Assembly (NCBI GenBank): GCA_032871835.1 | Contig: CM065302.1 | Coordinates: 1,735,094 to 1,799,093, forward strand | Reading direction: 5' to 3' | From: Dipteronia dyeriana | Taxonomy: Eukaryota > Streptophyta > Magnoliopsida > Sapindales > Sapindaceae | DNA length: 64,000 nt | In this document: positions 24,331 to 34,483 of the stretch, in pieces | Position numbering within the stretch: the stretch's first letter is position 1 | Layout: each line of letters starts with the position of its first letter | Made by a program: the position numbers and the translations under genes | Notes under the pieces: generated by a model | Databases searched by the model: none | The model's input: only the letters and a program-made list of their open reading frames with translations | Told to the model about the DNA's origin: nothing

Positions 24331-26561
24331 CCCAAAGTGAAACCTTCTGTTGGCTGTTGTCTCTAAGAAGCAACCGAGGTGGTGAGTATGAAGCACCATG
24401 TGGTGAATTATGTGCACAACATAGAATCATACATTAAACCACTGTACCGTATCAGCAAAACAAAGTTTCTGAACAGAAAGATCATTCCTTGAAAGAAATG
24501 ATAAATGCAATGTTGTTAAGTTCTGGATTGTCTCAGAACATGTGGGGTGAAGCTATATTACCTTTTAAATAAGGTACCCCGTAAGAAAATAGACAAGACC
24601 TCATATGAGTTGTGGAAACGAAGAAAGTCTTCCTACAAATTTTTAAGAATGTGGGGGATGTCTTGCCAAAGCGGTCGTACCTATACCTAAGAGGGTGAAA
24701 ATAGGTCAGAAAACCATTGATTGTATTTTCATTGGATATGCACATAACAGTAGTGCTTATCGATTTTTGGTGTATAAGCCTGACATCCCAGATATACACA
24801 AAAACACGGTAATGGAATCTAGAAATGCATCGTTCTTTGAAGATGTATTTCAATGTAAATCCAATGATGAAGCAAGTTGGTCAAAACGAACACATGTTGC
24901 AAGTTGTGAGGACCAAGAACAAGAAGCTGAGGATGAACCAATACGTAGCAAAAGAGCTGGGACAAAAATATATATTTTTTTTTTTGGTCCATATTTTTTC
25001 TGACCTTTTTGCTAGAAGGTGAACCTCGAACCTTTAAAGAAGCGATAAGCTCGTCAGAAGGACTCTTGTGGAAAGAGGTCATAAAGAGAAAAATTAATTC
25101 AATTTTCCAAAATCATACTTGGGAATTAGTGAACCTTCCTCCGGGATGTAAACCACTAGGGTCCAAATGAATTTTCAAGAGGAAAATGAAAGCGGATGGA
25201 TCAATTGATAAGTATAAGGCCAGACTTGTAATTAAAGGCTACAATCAACGAGAAGGCCTAGATTACTTTGTTACGTATTCTCCTGTAACGAGAATAACCT
25301 CCATTATGATGATACTTGCAATCGCAGCTTTGCGAAATCTTGAAGTACATCAAATGGATGTAGAAACAACTTTCTTATATGGAGAATTAGATGAAGAGAT
25401 CTATATGGAACAACCTGAGTGTTTTCCTCTCCAAGGTAAGGAAAGAAAGTCTGTAAGCTGGTGAAGTCTTTATATGATCTAAAGCAAACACCAAAGCAAT
25501 GGCATGAGAAATTTGACAATGTTATGATGTCAAATGGTTTTAAGATCAACGAATGTGACAAATGTTTTTAGGTCAAAGACACTGAAAATGAATATGTCAT
25601 TTTGTGTCTACACGTTGATGACATGCTAATTTTTGGTAGTGATGATAAAATGATCAAATCTACCAAAGAGATGTTGAAATCAAGATTTGATAAGAAAGAT
25701 ATGGGACCAGCTGATGTAATGTTGGGAATGAAAATATCAAGGACATCGAACGGAATCATTATAAGTCGGTCACATTATGTTGACATGATTCTTGAAAAAT
25801 TCAACAAAAATGATTTTGGAATATCCAGAACACTAGTAGATACAAATCTACACCTATCCAATAATAAATGTGAGAGCATCTCTCAACTAGAATATTCTAG
25901 AGTGATAGGAAGTCTGATGTACTTAACAAGTTGTACTAGACCAGACATAGCTAATACAGTCAGCAAATTAACTAGACATACGAGTAATCCATGAACTAAT
26001 CACTGGAAAGGAATAGTAAGAGTACTGAAGTACTTGTGATTCACTCGTAATTATGGACTGCATTATGCCAGATATCCTGCAGTCCTAGAATGATACATTG
26101 ATGCGAACTGGATATCTGATATAAAATATTCAAAATCCACTAGTGGGTATGTATTCACACTATGAGGTGTGGCTGTATCTTGGAAATCCTCCAAACAGAA
26201 ATGTATAGCCAGATCCACAATGGAATCTGAGTTTATCGCTCTAGATAAATATGGTGAGGAGTCTGAATGACAACGCCAATTCTTAGAGGATATTCCTAGA
26301 TGGCCAAAGCTTGTGCCAGCGATTTGCATCCACTGTGATAGTCAATCGGCAATAGGAAGAGCGCAGAGCAACATGTCTAATGTGAAGTCCAGACATATAT
26401 GTCGAAGACATAATACCATTAGACATCTAATCTCAACTAGGGTTATCACTATTGACTATGTAAGGTCAAGAGATAACATTGTGGATCCGCTAACTAAAGT
26501 GTTAAACAGAGAACTAGTTGAGACATCATCGAGAGGAATGAGACTAAAGCCCATTAGATAA
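24331..26561 (+). pseudogene. Copia pol relic (integrase end, RT, RNase H)
   Basis: The gag part jumps directly into the end of the integrase core (SNRGGEYEAPCGELCAQH), so protease and the zinc-binding region are deleted. RT motifs follow: KARLVIKGYNQREGLDY, VHQMDVETTFLYGELDEEIYMEQPE, then the catalytic LHVDDMLIFGSDD. RNase H segments are [21 protein letters not shown] and VRSRDNIVDPLTK. Multiple in-frame stops occur (for example after SNP at 25992-25994). No active polymerase can be made from this copy. Confidence 0.9.
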
Positions 26562-27153
26562 AAAGTCGATACAATGGACACTCAACCTAGTTGACTGGAG
26601 ATCCCAAGATCTAGGTTCAATGGGACAACCAAGTTGTAAGACTTAGTTGGATCACTGTGGGGGTTACCCTCAAGTCCAGTCCTATAATGAAACAGTGATG
26701 CCCGTAGGAAAAGGTTAAACTATGTTTTTAATGATTCTTATACATCGAAATTCCTAGCTATGGAAATCCGAACAGAGTAATGCGGGTTACTCTTAATTAA
26801 GAAGTCACCTATGTGAGAGAGAAGCGGGGCCGCTTCTAAAAGAGAATAGTGAAGAGCTTTATTCTCCAGAGACTCTCACAGAACCAGGCGCATGTTCATG
26901 GCCAAAACGAACATAAAAATGAGAACCAAATCGGGTCAGGAAGATACCTGTGTAAGGTGTGTGATCGTTTACACAAAACGGCAGAACAGTTCAAGGATAT
27001 CACATCTACTGATCAGCCAGTAAAGTAAGCAAACCTCTACAAGGGAAGGTTCAAAGGGTAACACCTACCTATCCTATGCAGGTATCAACCGTTTGAACTT
27101 ACCAAAAGGTCATCTCTCGTGTCTCCTAGGTCAATTTCATTCATGTGGGGGAT

Positions 27154-28213
27154 TGTTGGAAAATTTGTGACAAACTACCGGTTCGAGAGGGTTATTTGGG
27201 TATGATCGGTTTCATGAAAATTAAAGATCAATGTATATTCGAATTCTCATTCGTGAGAGCTTCGAATTGGTATACTCAAACTCACAAATCGATTAATGGG
27301 TGAATGAGAAATTGAGTCTCAAAGCGAACCCATTGTGTAGGGAAAATATGCATCCCACATTGGTTGGGTAAAATACTTATATATGGTATATAAGTAGTTG
27401 TGTGATAGTAGCTTATTAACATGTGTAAGGGCACGCCCTGCGTACACGAATGATGCTCTGGTTGGACTGTGAGAGTACAACCGAATTTTTGCTACTATGT
27501 TGAATTTAATTTTTCCTAAATCAGTTTATTGATAAGGAAAGAATTAATCATTTTCCCTAAGTCAAACGTTTTAAATAAATGATAATGAAAAATGGAAATT
27601 TCCATTTTTTGATTAAGGAAATCAATTGAATTAAGGAAATAGTTGTTTTCCGTTTTGGATTCTGATACTTACTTGATCACTAAGTAATCAGAATCAATGA
27701 TCAATTTTGGATTCTGATACTTACTTAATCACTAAGTGATCAGAATCAATGATCAATTAGGAATAAATCTTTTAGAAGATTATGCTTTAATTAAATTTCC
27801 TTTATCATTTAAAACGTAGTAATTAAGCAATTTCCAAAATTGATCTCTTTGACTTGGGTTACATAAAAATAAAATAAAAATAAACCCTAGTCTACATTTT
27901 TTCTAGAATTGAAATCATTCTTGCACTCACGAATCAGATGTTTTTTTTTTCTTCTCTCCTTCTCGTTTTTCTTCTTTAATGCATGGTAAGTTTGAACCTA
28001 ATTTGAGTTCGCTGAGAGTGGTTGTGTTTCGCACTTCCACTGTTGAATCGTTATATCCTGGGAGACAATCGCTATACACATACGGTGTTATATACGGTGA
28101 AATTGTCTTAAGGACACCGTGTGAAACATGGGCCTCGATTCCTTAACGTTTTGTTTCTGTTTGTTATGTTCTGCAGATTCGAACCAGATTGTTTTTACGT
28201 ATTAAAAACAACA
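27154..28213 (+). repeat. 3' LTR of the Copia element
   Basis: Matches the 5' LTR along its length, with an extra segment of about 64 bp at 27506-27569 that restores a fuller TTTATTGATAAGG block. It is preceded by the polypurine tract at about 27145-27153. Confidence 0.92.
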
Positions 28214-30840
28214 TGCACATCCACGGGATGAATGAAATAAGGAGAAAGAAAGAAATCAAATTGTTACCCAAACAAGAAATGATAGAAAATTGTTTTGAGT
28301 TTTGCTACCATCATTTGAAGAGTGCACCTGTATTTCCACGTCAATACTGTAAGTATCGAGTTTCATAATGAGCCATTTGTAAGATTATCTTTGACCAGAA
28401 TAGTGATTTTGATGCAACTTTTGTATTAAAATAGTACAACTGTTACATTATTTCATTATTATATCTTTGACCCACTGTACCAAATTTTACACTAAAAAAA
28501 ATTCCTTTAAATGTTCCATTCATTTCCCTTTTTTTTAATATTTCTTCATAGTTAACATTTCACCTCATAATTAATATAATATTGTAATATAATAAGAAAT
28601 TATGATATTGATACATTAAAAGAATTTAATTTAACTGGGTAAAATGTTGCATTTATTGTTAAAATAACTTAAATATTACATTTCAACAAATGAAAAAAAG
28701 TATAAAAATAAAAGTACATATTTATCTAATATAATTATCTGAATTAGTATTTTGTTTTAATTTATATTGTTTTGAATGAAGTGATTTATTTTTTAAAAAA
28801 AATTTGCATTTCAAATTTTTAATTATACACTTCATTTTAGTTTATTATACATGTTAATAAAAATAATAATTAAATCAAATCAAAATCATTAAATAATAAA
28901 AATGATCAAATAAAAATAAATTTAATTGATTATGGTAAAAACTATAACTAAACAAATTTTTAAATAAAGGATCAAATCAGAATAGATTGTAATAAATTGG
29001 GTTAAACTATCATTACTTAAGAGTGGAATTTGGTGAGAGGATTGTATTAGCTAAAATAGCTAAATTTTAACTAAAAAACTATTTTAGCTAGCAACATTTT
29101 ATGGGATTACTCCGATCATTCTCTCAATTATAGCTAGTCATTAATATTTTAATATTTTTTATTTATCAATAAAAAATAGTTTAAAAATATTAAAAAATAA
29201 TAAGAAAGAGAAGATAAGGAGTTTGAAATGACTCCTTATATTTAAAGAGTCGCTTGGTTATTCTCTAAAATAAAGAACCATTTAGAGAGCCTTTTAAGCA
29301 TTATAAAACCATCATACTAACTATTTTAACTCAGGAGTGGGTTTAAGGAGCTTCCTTAGAGATGCTACGAGGGTAAACCATAAAGAGTTTCTTTTCCCGG
29401 TTTCGATTGTGTGAATAAATATCCAATATGAATACATATTATATTGATTTCATTATATCTTGACAAACTCTTAGTCAATTGGTGTAAAAAAAAAAAAGGG
29501 TATAAATTTGGTGAGAGGATTGCATTAGTAAAGGAACCGACCATTTATCCATTGATTTAAGTAGTGATTATTACTTAAAATAGTCCAAGCCAACATGTGG
29601 GTGACTCGAAAGAACTTACTCCTGTTATCAAAATGAGGTCATAGAGCACTAAAACAAGTCTCCCCCCACTTGATGTGGCCAAGATTTGGCTGAATTATAG
29701 CCGTTGGATTGTGAAGATAGCATATTCAAGTGAATTTGAATCCAATCATAGTCGTTGGTATGATTGACTATTAGGTATCAAATGTACTTGCAAAGATCAC
29801 GGTGGTGGTGGTGGTGGTTTCACATGATAGATTGATGGCCACAACTTTAGTGTACTCTCCAATTCAAGCAAGAACTTTCTTTTATTATTGGATGTTTTGA
29901 AGGAAAGCAAATATTCCCATTATTAAAGCCGAAAAGTTATAAAATGACAACACAACACCACCCTTGCTTGTACCACTTATCCGGTCAAAAATCATCTCAG
30001 AAATTTGTCACCGTAATATAATCTGATTATCTCATCAGGTTATAATTCCCAATACATACAAGATTTGTTTAGTATAATTATATTATATTAAGTTATATAA
30101 CATTAGGATTTGATTTTTAAAAAATATATATATTTTTTGTTAACAAATAAATTATTATTCATGTAAATACAAAAAATTATTATTATTTCTCTTCTTATTA
30201 TATTAGCTAATAGCCTAATACAACTTCTAGTAATTGTATTAGCTAATACAATATCCACTTATTAGACCAATTAAAATATATTAGCTAATACAATACATAA
30301 TCCAAAACATGTCCATAATCTGAAGAATCCACCTAAGAAAAAAGTCATAAGGGAAAAGTCCAATGAGCCCAGTTACCTTGAATAAAGCCCAACCCATACA
30401 TATGCCAAGGACAGATGGCCTGAAAGCTCATTAAGAAGCTAAATCGCTATCATTACAACATTTTCAGTTATATTATTCTTATATATACCAAATAATTATA
30501 AGAATGGGAAACACAGAGAGAACTGAGGATAATTTACTATATATTTCTCTCATTTCATTCAACCAACATCCTGCTATTTACAACCTTACTTCGCTAATGA
30601 ACCATACACTAAAATAAAGGCACTAAGTCACCACTATACGTACAATAGTCCATGCACATATCATATGATTTGGATTTAGATTTAGCTCATAAACATGCAT
30701 AATTGATAGATACACTGCACAAATTGTAAGACCATCAAATTGAAATCCAAATACACTGCAAAATTAATCCAACTATCTGAACCTTATTACACAGACATAA
30801 CAAACAAGAAGATCAAAATTTAATTTAATTTATTAACATA
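28214..30840. other. AT-rich intergenic DNA
   Basis: About 2.6 kb with no coding region that I can support. A phrase TTTGGTGAGAGGATT(G)(T/C)ATTAG recurs at 29029-29049 and 29507-29527, hinting at repeat-derived sequence. A GGT run is at 29802-29818. Confidence 0.5.
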
Positions 30841-31078
30841 AAAACTTGATGCCCCCAAATAAATACATGTCATCTATGATTAGCCACACAAGCGTGAAAA
30901 GCCTTCATGAACTCTGAAGCAAGAGGAAACGGCAATCACCGATGATCAATAATCTCACTCCAATCCCATCAAATCCAATGTAGAACAAATGTTGAAAATC
31001 TGTAAAACACACAAATGAGAAAAGCAAAGAACAAAAATATTAAACAAATCAAAATAACAAAAGGGAGTCCAAACAATA

Positions 31079-31166
31079 GCCTCAGAATTGCAGAATATCA
31101 GCAAGGCTTAGCCAGCAATTTCAGTGCCGAAAGATGGTGTAAATTTATAGATGATTTCCTCACAGG
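31079..31166 (-). ncRNA. C/D snoRNA copy 1, snoR39BY-like, edge disrupted
   Basis: Paralogue of the unit at 32411-32505. C-box-like TGTGAGGA is at 31164-31157, D box CTGA at 31085-31082, and an internal CTGA (D') precedes. The guide next to D (ATTCTGCAATT) is identical to copy 2 and complementary to 5.8S rRNA AATTGCAGAAT. The guide next to D' contains ACACCATCTTTCGG and pairs with 25S CCGAAAGATGGTG, but the three D'-proximal bases are GCA instead of GGA. A hAT element with 8-bp duplication CTCACAGG inserted immediately 5' of the C box, so the upstream strand of the terminal stem is separated by 817 bp. It may be dead or may rely on a new weak stem. Confidence 0.7.
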
Positions 31167-31983
31167 TAGGGGTGGGCACCAACCCAATCAATCAATCCGA
31201 TCCAACCCGACTAGATCGGCTTGCTTTTAAAGGTGGATTGATAAAACATAACCCAACCCAATCCGATATTAATAATAAAAAATAAATTAAATAATTTTAT
31301 TTAATATTATATCTACTATAAAATCTCATTTTTAAAATATATTTAAAATTTTTACTCTTTCAACATTTATAATATTATAAATGATAATATAAATATATAA
31401 TACATTTATTAAAAACATGTAAATATATTATCTTCATCTTTTATATTAATTAACACATCCTAATTATACTTGAAAATACATTTTATTTTTTTAGATTTGA
31501 TTAAGAATTTAATAAAAAAAATGTATAATAATTATATATAAACTCAAACTATACTGATAGTTGAAATAAATAATAGAATATCCAACTACGAATTATTTGA
31601 CGAAGTGATTATAATTATAAAATTAACATAAAACTTAAATAGAAGCTTTCCAAATTGGATAAATTATTATATTTTTATTTTTTTAATTATGCAACAAATG
31701 TTTAAACAATTTATATTATGTGGTAATTTGATTTCGATGTATTTAAGAAATCTAAACTCAATATTGTATGATATTTAAATGAAAAATTATTTTAAATATG
31801 AATTTTGATATAACAAAATTTGAATTCAAATATATTTTTTCTATTGGGCTTAAAAAGCCCAACCCGATCAACCCAACACGTTAAATATTGGATTGGGTTG
31901 GATTAAAATTTACATTGGATTGGATTGGGTCAAAAAATTTCAACCCAACCCGACCCGACCCGACCCGAAAACACCCACCCCTA
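31167..31983. mobile_element. Non-autonomous hAT element (817 bp)
   Basis: Terminal inverted repeats start TAGGGGTGGG at both ends (31167 onward; minus strand from 31983). Perfect 8-bp target duplications CTCACAGG are at 31159-31166 and 31984-31991, diagnostic for the hAT superfamily. Both ends are rich in AACCC/CCGAC-type repeats (for example CCGACCCGACCCGACCCG at 31950-31967) and the middle is AT-rich without any transposase. It sits at the 5' edge of snoRNA copy 1. Confidence 0.9.
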
Positions 31984-32156
31984 CTCACAGGACACAACTA
32001 ATTGTATTAAACAATGATAACTCCTAATAGTTTCATATGATCCATGCATGGATTAAAGAATTGAATACATTCAAGTCAGAAGATAATCCAAAGAATGGAA
32101 TACATTCAAGTAAAGAATGACTTCACACCCCGTCAAAGCTACCAAAGGAACACTTT

Positions 32157-32283
32157 GTGCCTTGGAAGACTCCTCTCTCTCACTTGTTTGATGGGTATAT
32201 GTTCAGACCGGACATCTTTATAAGGCACCATAGAGGTCTACCACCCAACAAGATAGAGAGGAGGCTTCCAACTTCCAAGGCAC
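32157..32283. repeat. 127-bp foldback, miRNA-precursor-like
   Basis: Inverted arms GTGCCTTGGAAG (32157-32168; complement at 32272-32283) continue into CTCCTCTCT (32170-32178), whose complement is at 32254-32262. One arm has an 8-nt bulge. The loop is about 75 nt. Size and arm pairing resemble a plant MIRNA hairpin, but neither arm matches a miRNA family I recognise, and a small foldback transposon is equally possible. It lies inside the snoRNA transcription unit. Confidence 0.5.
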
Positions 32284-32410
32284 CAAGAGAGACATAACCT
32301 TTGTAGCCACTACACCACCAACACACCATTTCAATCCATCAAAATCACAATGTTTATAGATATTAAAGAGAGAAAACCAAAATATAAAGAAACATTAATG
32401 CATAGAATAA

Positions 32411-32505
32411 TGGCCTCAGAATTGCAGAATGTGTCAGCAAGGCTTTAAAAGCCAATTCAGTCCCGAAAGATGGTGTAAATTTGTAAGTGATATCCTCACA
32501 GGCCA
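32411..32505 (-). ncRNA. snoR39BY: C/D-box snoRNA, snoR39BY-like, dual guide
   Basis: Minus-strand unit closed by a perfect 5-bp terminal stem (TGGCC at the 5' end, GGCCA at the 3' end). C-box-like TGTGAGGA is at 32500-32493, D box CTGA at 32419-32416, and D' CTGA at 32460-32457. The guide before D' (ACACCATCTTTCGGG) is complementary to the conserved 25S rRNA stretch CCCGAAAGATGGTG. Counting five bases from D' puts methylation on the G after CCC (yeast Gm805 site, snR39b). The guide before D (ATTCTGCAATT) is complementary to 5.8S AATTGCAGAAT, and its fifth base pairs with the G of TTGCAG (the known plant 5.8S Gm79 type site). The symbol is from memory of the Arabidopsis family. It acts in the nucleolus with fibrillarin. 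Confidence 0.85.
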
Positions 32506-32591
32506 AAATTCTATAACAAACAACACAATAAAAGTCAAAAAAGAAATCTTTTTGTAGACATGTTTGATCATGCAATGTTAACAAACACAAA

Positions 32592-32804
32592 GAGAATGTA
32601 TGTCTCATGGCCAGTCCCAAATGGTAAAGGCAACAACGCTGCTCCACAAGGCAATGGAATATGAGACCTGCCCGAAAACGGAGATCCAATTAAGGACCTC
32701 AACATCTTTGGGGCATTTTTTTGTGACGGTTACTCAGGAATTTACAAACACCAAAGGGTTTGCTCCGATCAAGTACTGGACTTCCGGGAAGAAAGCCCCG
32801 TCAC
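32592..32804 (-). ncRNA. Structured RNA candidate (H/ACA-like)
   Basis: Three consecutive inverted repeats on the minus strand: GTGACGG (32804-32798) with CCGTCAC (32729-32723); TGCCC (32715-32711) with GGGCA (32673-32669); GTCTCAT (32667-32661) with ATGAGAC (32608-32602). After the first stem comes ACAAAA, which fits an H-box (ANANNA), and after the last comes ATACA with an ACA near the 3' end. Size and position between two C/D snoRNAs suit an H/ACA snoRNA, though three stems rather than two is atypical and I identified no pseudouridylation pocket. No convincing protein is encoded on either strand. Confidence 0.4.
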
Positions 32805-32864
32805 ATTACAACAATCAATTACATGAGAATTAAGATACAACAATTAAGTCAAAGATTGCTCCTT

Positions 32865-32944
32865 GTTCCCTCAGCAATTATAGAACAGAGTATTCAATCA
32901 ACTAAATTTCAGTATTAGCATGGTATTGAAGCATCCTAGGGAAC
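32865..32944 (-). ncRNA. snoR53Y: C/D-box snoRNA, snoR53Y-like
   Basis: An 80-nt minus-strand unit with a perfect terminal stem GTTCCC (5') / GGGAAC (3'). The D box CTGA is directly inside the stem (32874-32871). The C box is degenerate (AGGATGC against RTGATGA). An internal CTGA (D') follows ACCATGCTAATA, complementary to the 18S rRNA stretch ATTAGCATGG. The fifth base before D' pairs with the A of TTAGC, which is the yeast 18S Am796 site (snR53) and its plant counterpart. The D-box guide has no target that I recognise. It would direct 2'-O-methylation in the nucleolus. It lies in the same strand and unit as the snoR39BY-like genes. Confidence 0.75.
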
Positions 32945-33300
32945 ACAAAAAATTTCAACTTGTTAGGAAATCCTATGAATTTCAAAGATTTAAGATAAAC
33001 CCATAAATATTAATAACGACAAAATTAATAAACTGGAAGACATACAAAGGATTGAATAAAAAAATAGTTTTTTAGAGAAAATTCCCTCAAAAACCCTAAA
33101 CCATAACACTCAATCATGAATCATCAGAGATACATTAGCATGTTTGAATCTATCATTGGGAATAAAATATAGATTAAAACCCAGAAATCAGACGAACAAA
33201 CAAACCCAGTAAATCATATAAATCAATAGATAAATTGAAGCACAAACAAAAAACACAAATTCTACAAAACAAAGAGAGTTACAAGAAAAAGAGAATCTAG

Positions 33301-33390
33301 GAAACTCAGATAAATGTTGGAAGATGTTATATTCCCTGACCTTTGAAGGGTCTCATAATGAGCTGGGATTATGCATTTATCATCATTGAA
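33301..33390 (-). ncRNA. Possible C/D snoRNA upstream in the cluster
   Basis: ATGATGA (33386-33380) fits a C box and CTGA (33309-33306) a D box on the minus strand. Between them TAATCCCAGCTCA could pair with the conserved 25S stretch TGAGCTGGGTTTA with one mismatch, and ATGA follows as a possible D'. Against it, the 7-8 nt complementarity (ATAAATG/CATTTAT) lies inside the boxes and there is no outer terminal stem. Confidence 0.4.
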
Positions 33391-33587
33391 ACGAAATTTC
33401 TTTCTTCTAATCTCAGCAAAAACACTAACAAATCTCCATTGAAAACGAAATGAAAACACAAACACGTAGACGGATCAGTTTTGTTGAAATCAGAATCGTA
33501 AAAATAAAGACTTCTGATAAACCTCAATAGAGACCTGGTGACAGAGAGAGGAAGGGCTGCCGAGTTTGATTGAAAGTGAGAAGGGAA

Positions 33588-33726
33588 TTAGGGTTTTATA
33601 AAGGCTAGGGTTAGGGTTTTTGTGGAAAGGATGATTCTGTTTCCAACTATAACCCTGACCGTCTTATTTAATAACAACTTTACCATCATAAGGCCCATGT
33701 GCTACAGTTCAAATATTTGCGGCCCA
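33588..33726 (-). promoter_or_regulatory. Telo-box / Site II promoter of the snoRNA unit
   Basis: On the minus strand: two Site II elements TGGGCC (33726-33721 and 33697-33692), then AAACCCTAA at 33619-33611, a TATA-like TTTATAAAA (about 33602-33594), and a second AAACCCTAA at 33596-33588. Site II plus telo-box is the known signature of plant ribosomal-protein and snoRNA gene promoters. It sets direction and start of the cluster. Confidence 0.75.
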
Positions 33727-33760
33727 AATTGAAAAGGCTTGTAAATATTTTTATTATTAT

Positions 33761-34456
33761 TAATATTACAAATCTCCCATCACCTTTAAACTATTATTTG
33801 ACGTACAGATACAAATGTTTTTATTTTACAAATCTCCCCTATGGACTAACATTGTTAGCATTCCGTTAGTGTTGATTGAATTTTACCGTTAAAAAAATTA
33901 AAATGTCTCTATTTAAGCTTCAATTGTATGAATCGATCATTATATCATTATACTTTAACCAAATAAATTAATGAACTGATACAAAAAGTAAGAATGTTAA
34001 CTTATAAATGAGAAATTATTTTATAGACAATTTTATCCTTAAAAATAACAAAATTAAAAATGAATCAAAAACATTGAAAATGAGTATTTTTTGGATTTAT
34101 TAAAAAGATAAATAAATAAATACATATTTTGGTTTATTTTTAATGTTTTTGGTTCATTTGTAATTTTATTATTTTTAGGGATAAAATTGTCTATAAAATA
34201 ATTTCTCATTTGCAAGTTAACTTTCCCGCTTTTCGTATTATTTTATTAATTTATTTTGTAAAAGTATGATGGTGTAATAGTTAATTCATACAATTGAAGC
34301 TTAAATAGAGATATTTTAGACTTTTTAACAGTCAAACTCAATCTACACAAACAGAATGCTAATGATATTAGTACATAGGAGAGGTTTTTAAAATAAAAAC
34401 ATTTGTAACTATACATCTAATAATAATTTAAAAGTGAGGGGATGTTTTTAATATTA
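33761..34456. mobile_element. Long foldback (MITE-like) element, ~696 bp
   Basis: The two halves are near-complete inverted copies. ACAAATGTTTTTATTTTA (33810-33827), GTTAGCATTCCGTTAGTGTTG and ATTATTTTATAGACAATTTTATCC each recur inverted in the right half (about 34130-34440). The palindromic 8-mer TAATATTA stands at both ends (33761-33768, 34449-34456), either as target duplication or as element ends. There is no coding capacity. Transcripts would form a long hairpin and be a likely source of small RNAs. Confidence 0.8.
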
Positions 34457-34483
34457 ATCCTCTTTATTTTTTTTTTAAAATCG

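Larger units (their letters stand above)
21169..28213 (+). mobile_element. Ty1/Copia LTR retrotransposon, decayed interior
   Basis: LTRs are 21169-22165 (997 bp) and 27154-28213 (1060 bp), both TGTTGG...CAACA and nearly identical. The right LTR has about 64 bp extra near 27506-27569. Flanking 5-mers TGCAA (21164-21168) and TGCAC (28214-28218) look like a target duplication with one mismatch. A polypurine tract (GTGGGGGAT) abuts the 3' LTR. No tRNA-type primer site starting TGG follows the 5' LTR. The order of the surviving domains is gag, (protease and most of integrase missing), integrase end, reverse transcriptase, RNase H, which is the Copia order. It lies in intergenic DNA upstream of the DUF1399 gene. 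Close LTR similarity with a ruined interior suggests a non-autonomous copy mobilised in trans. Confidence 0.92.
30840..33620 (-). ncRNA. Probable snoRNA cluster / host transcription unit
   Basis: This minus-strand unit starts below the telo-box/Site II promoter and contains at least three recognisable C/D snoRNA units (32944-32865, 32505-32411, 31166-31079), plus weaker structured candidates. No conserved open reading frame spans it. Splice-like sites occur (CACCAG/GTCTCTATTG near 33533; TTTTACAG at about 31000), so it could be an intron-hosting non-coding transcript or a plant polycistronic snoRNA precursor. Plant snoRNAs are often made from such clusters and cut out by RNase III-type processing. 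The 3' end near 30.84 kb is a guess. A hAT element interrupts the unit at 31167-31983. Confidence 0.6.

Noticed and set aside
32363..32689. Minus frame reading ACEDITYKFTPSFGTEL, first taken for a protein exon
   Set aside because: The stretch is a C/D snoRNA: rRNA complementarity, D and D' boxes and a perfect terminal stem explain it, and the paralogue at 31.1 kb does not conserve the frame.
32600..32833. 77-codon plus frame and alternative minus frames in the snoRNA unit
   Set aside because: No family resemblance in any frame; inverted repeats and position favour a structured RNA.
33588..33619. Telomere-like AAACCCTAA copies as a telomerase RNA template or interstitial telomere
   Set aside because: Only two copies, placed with Site II and TATA-like motifs; better explained as promoter telo-boxes.
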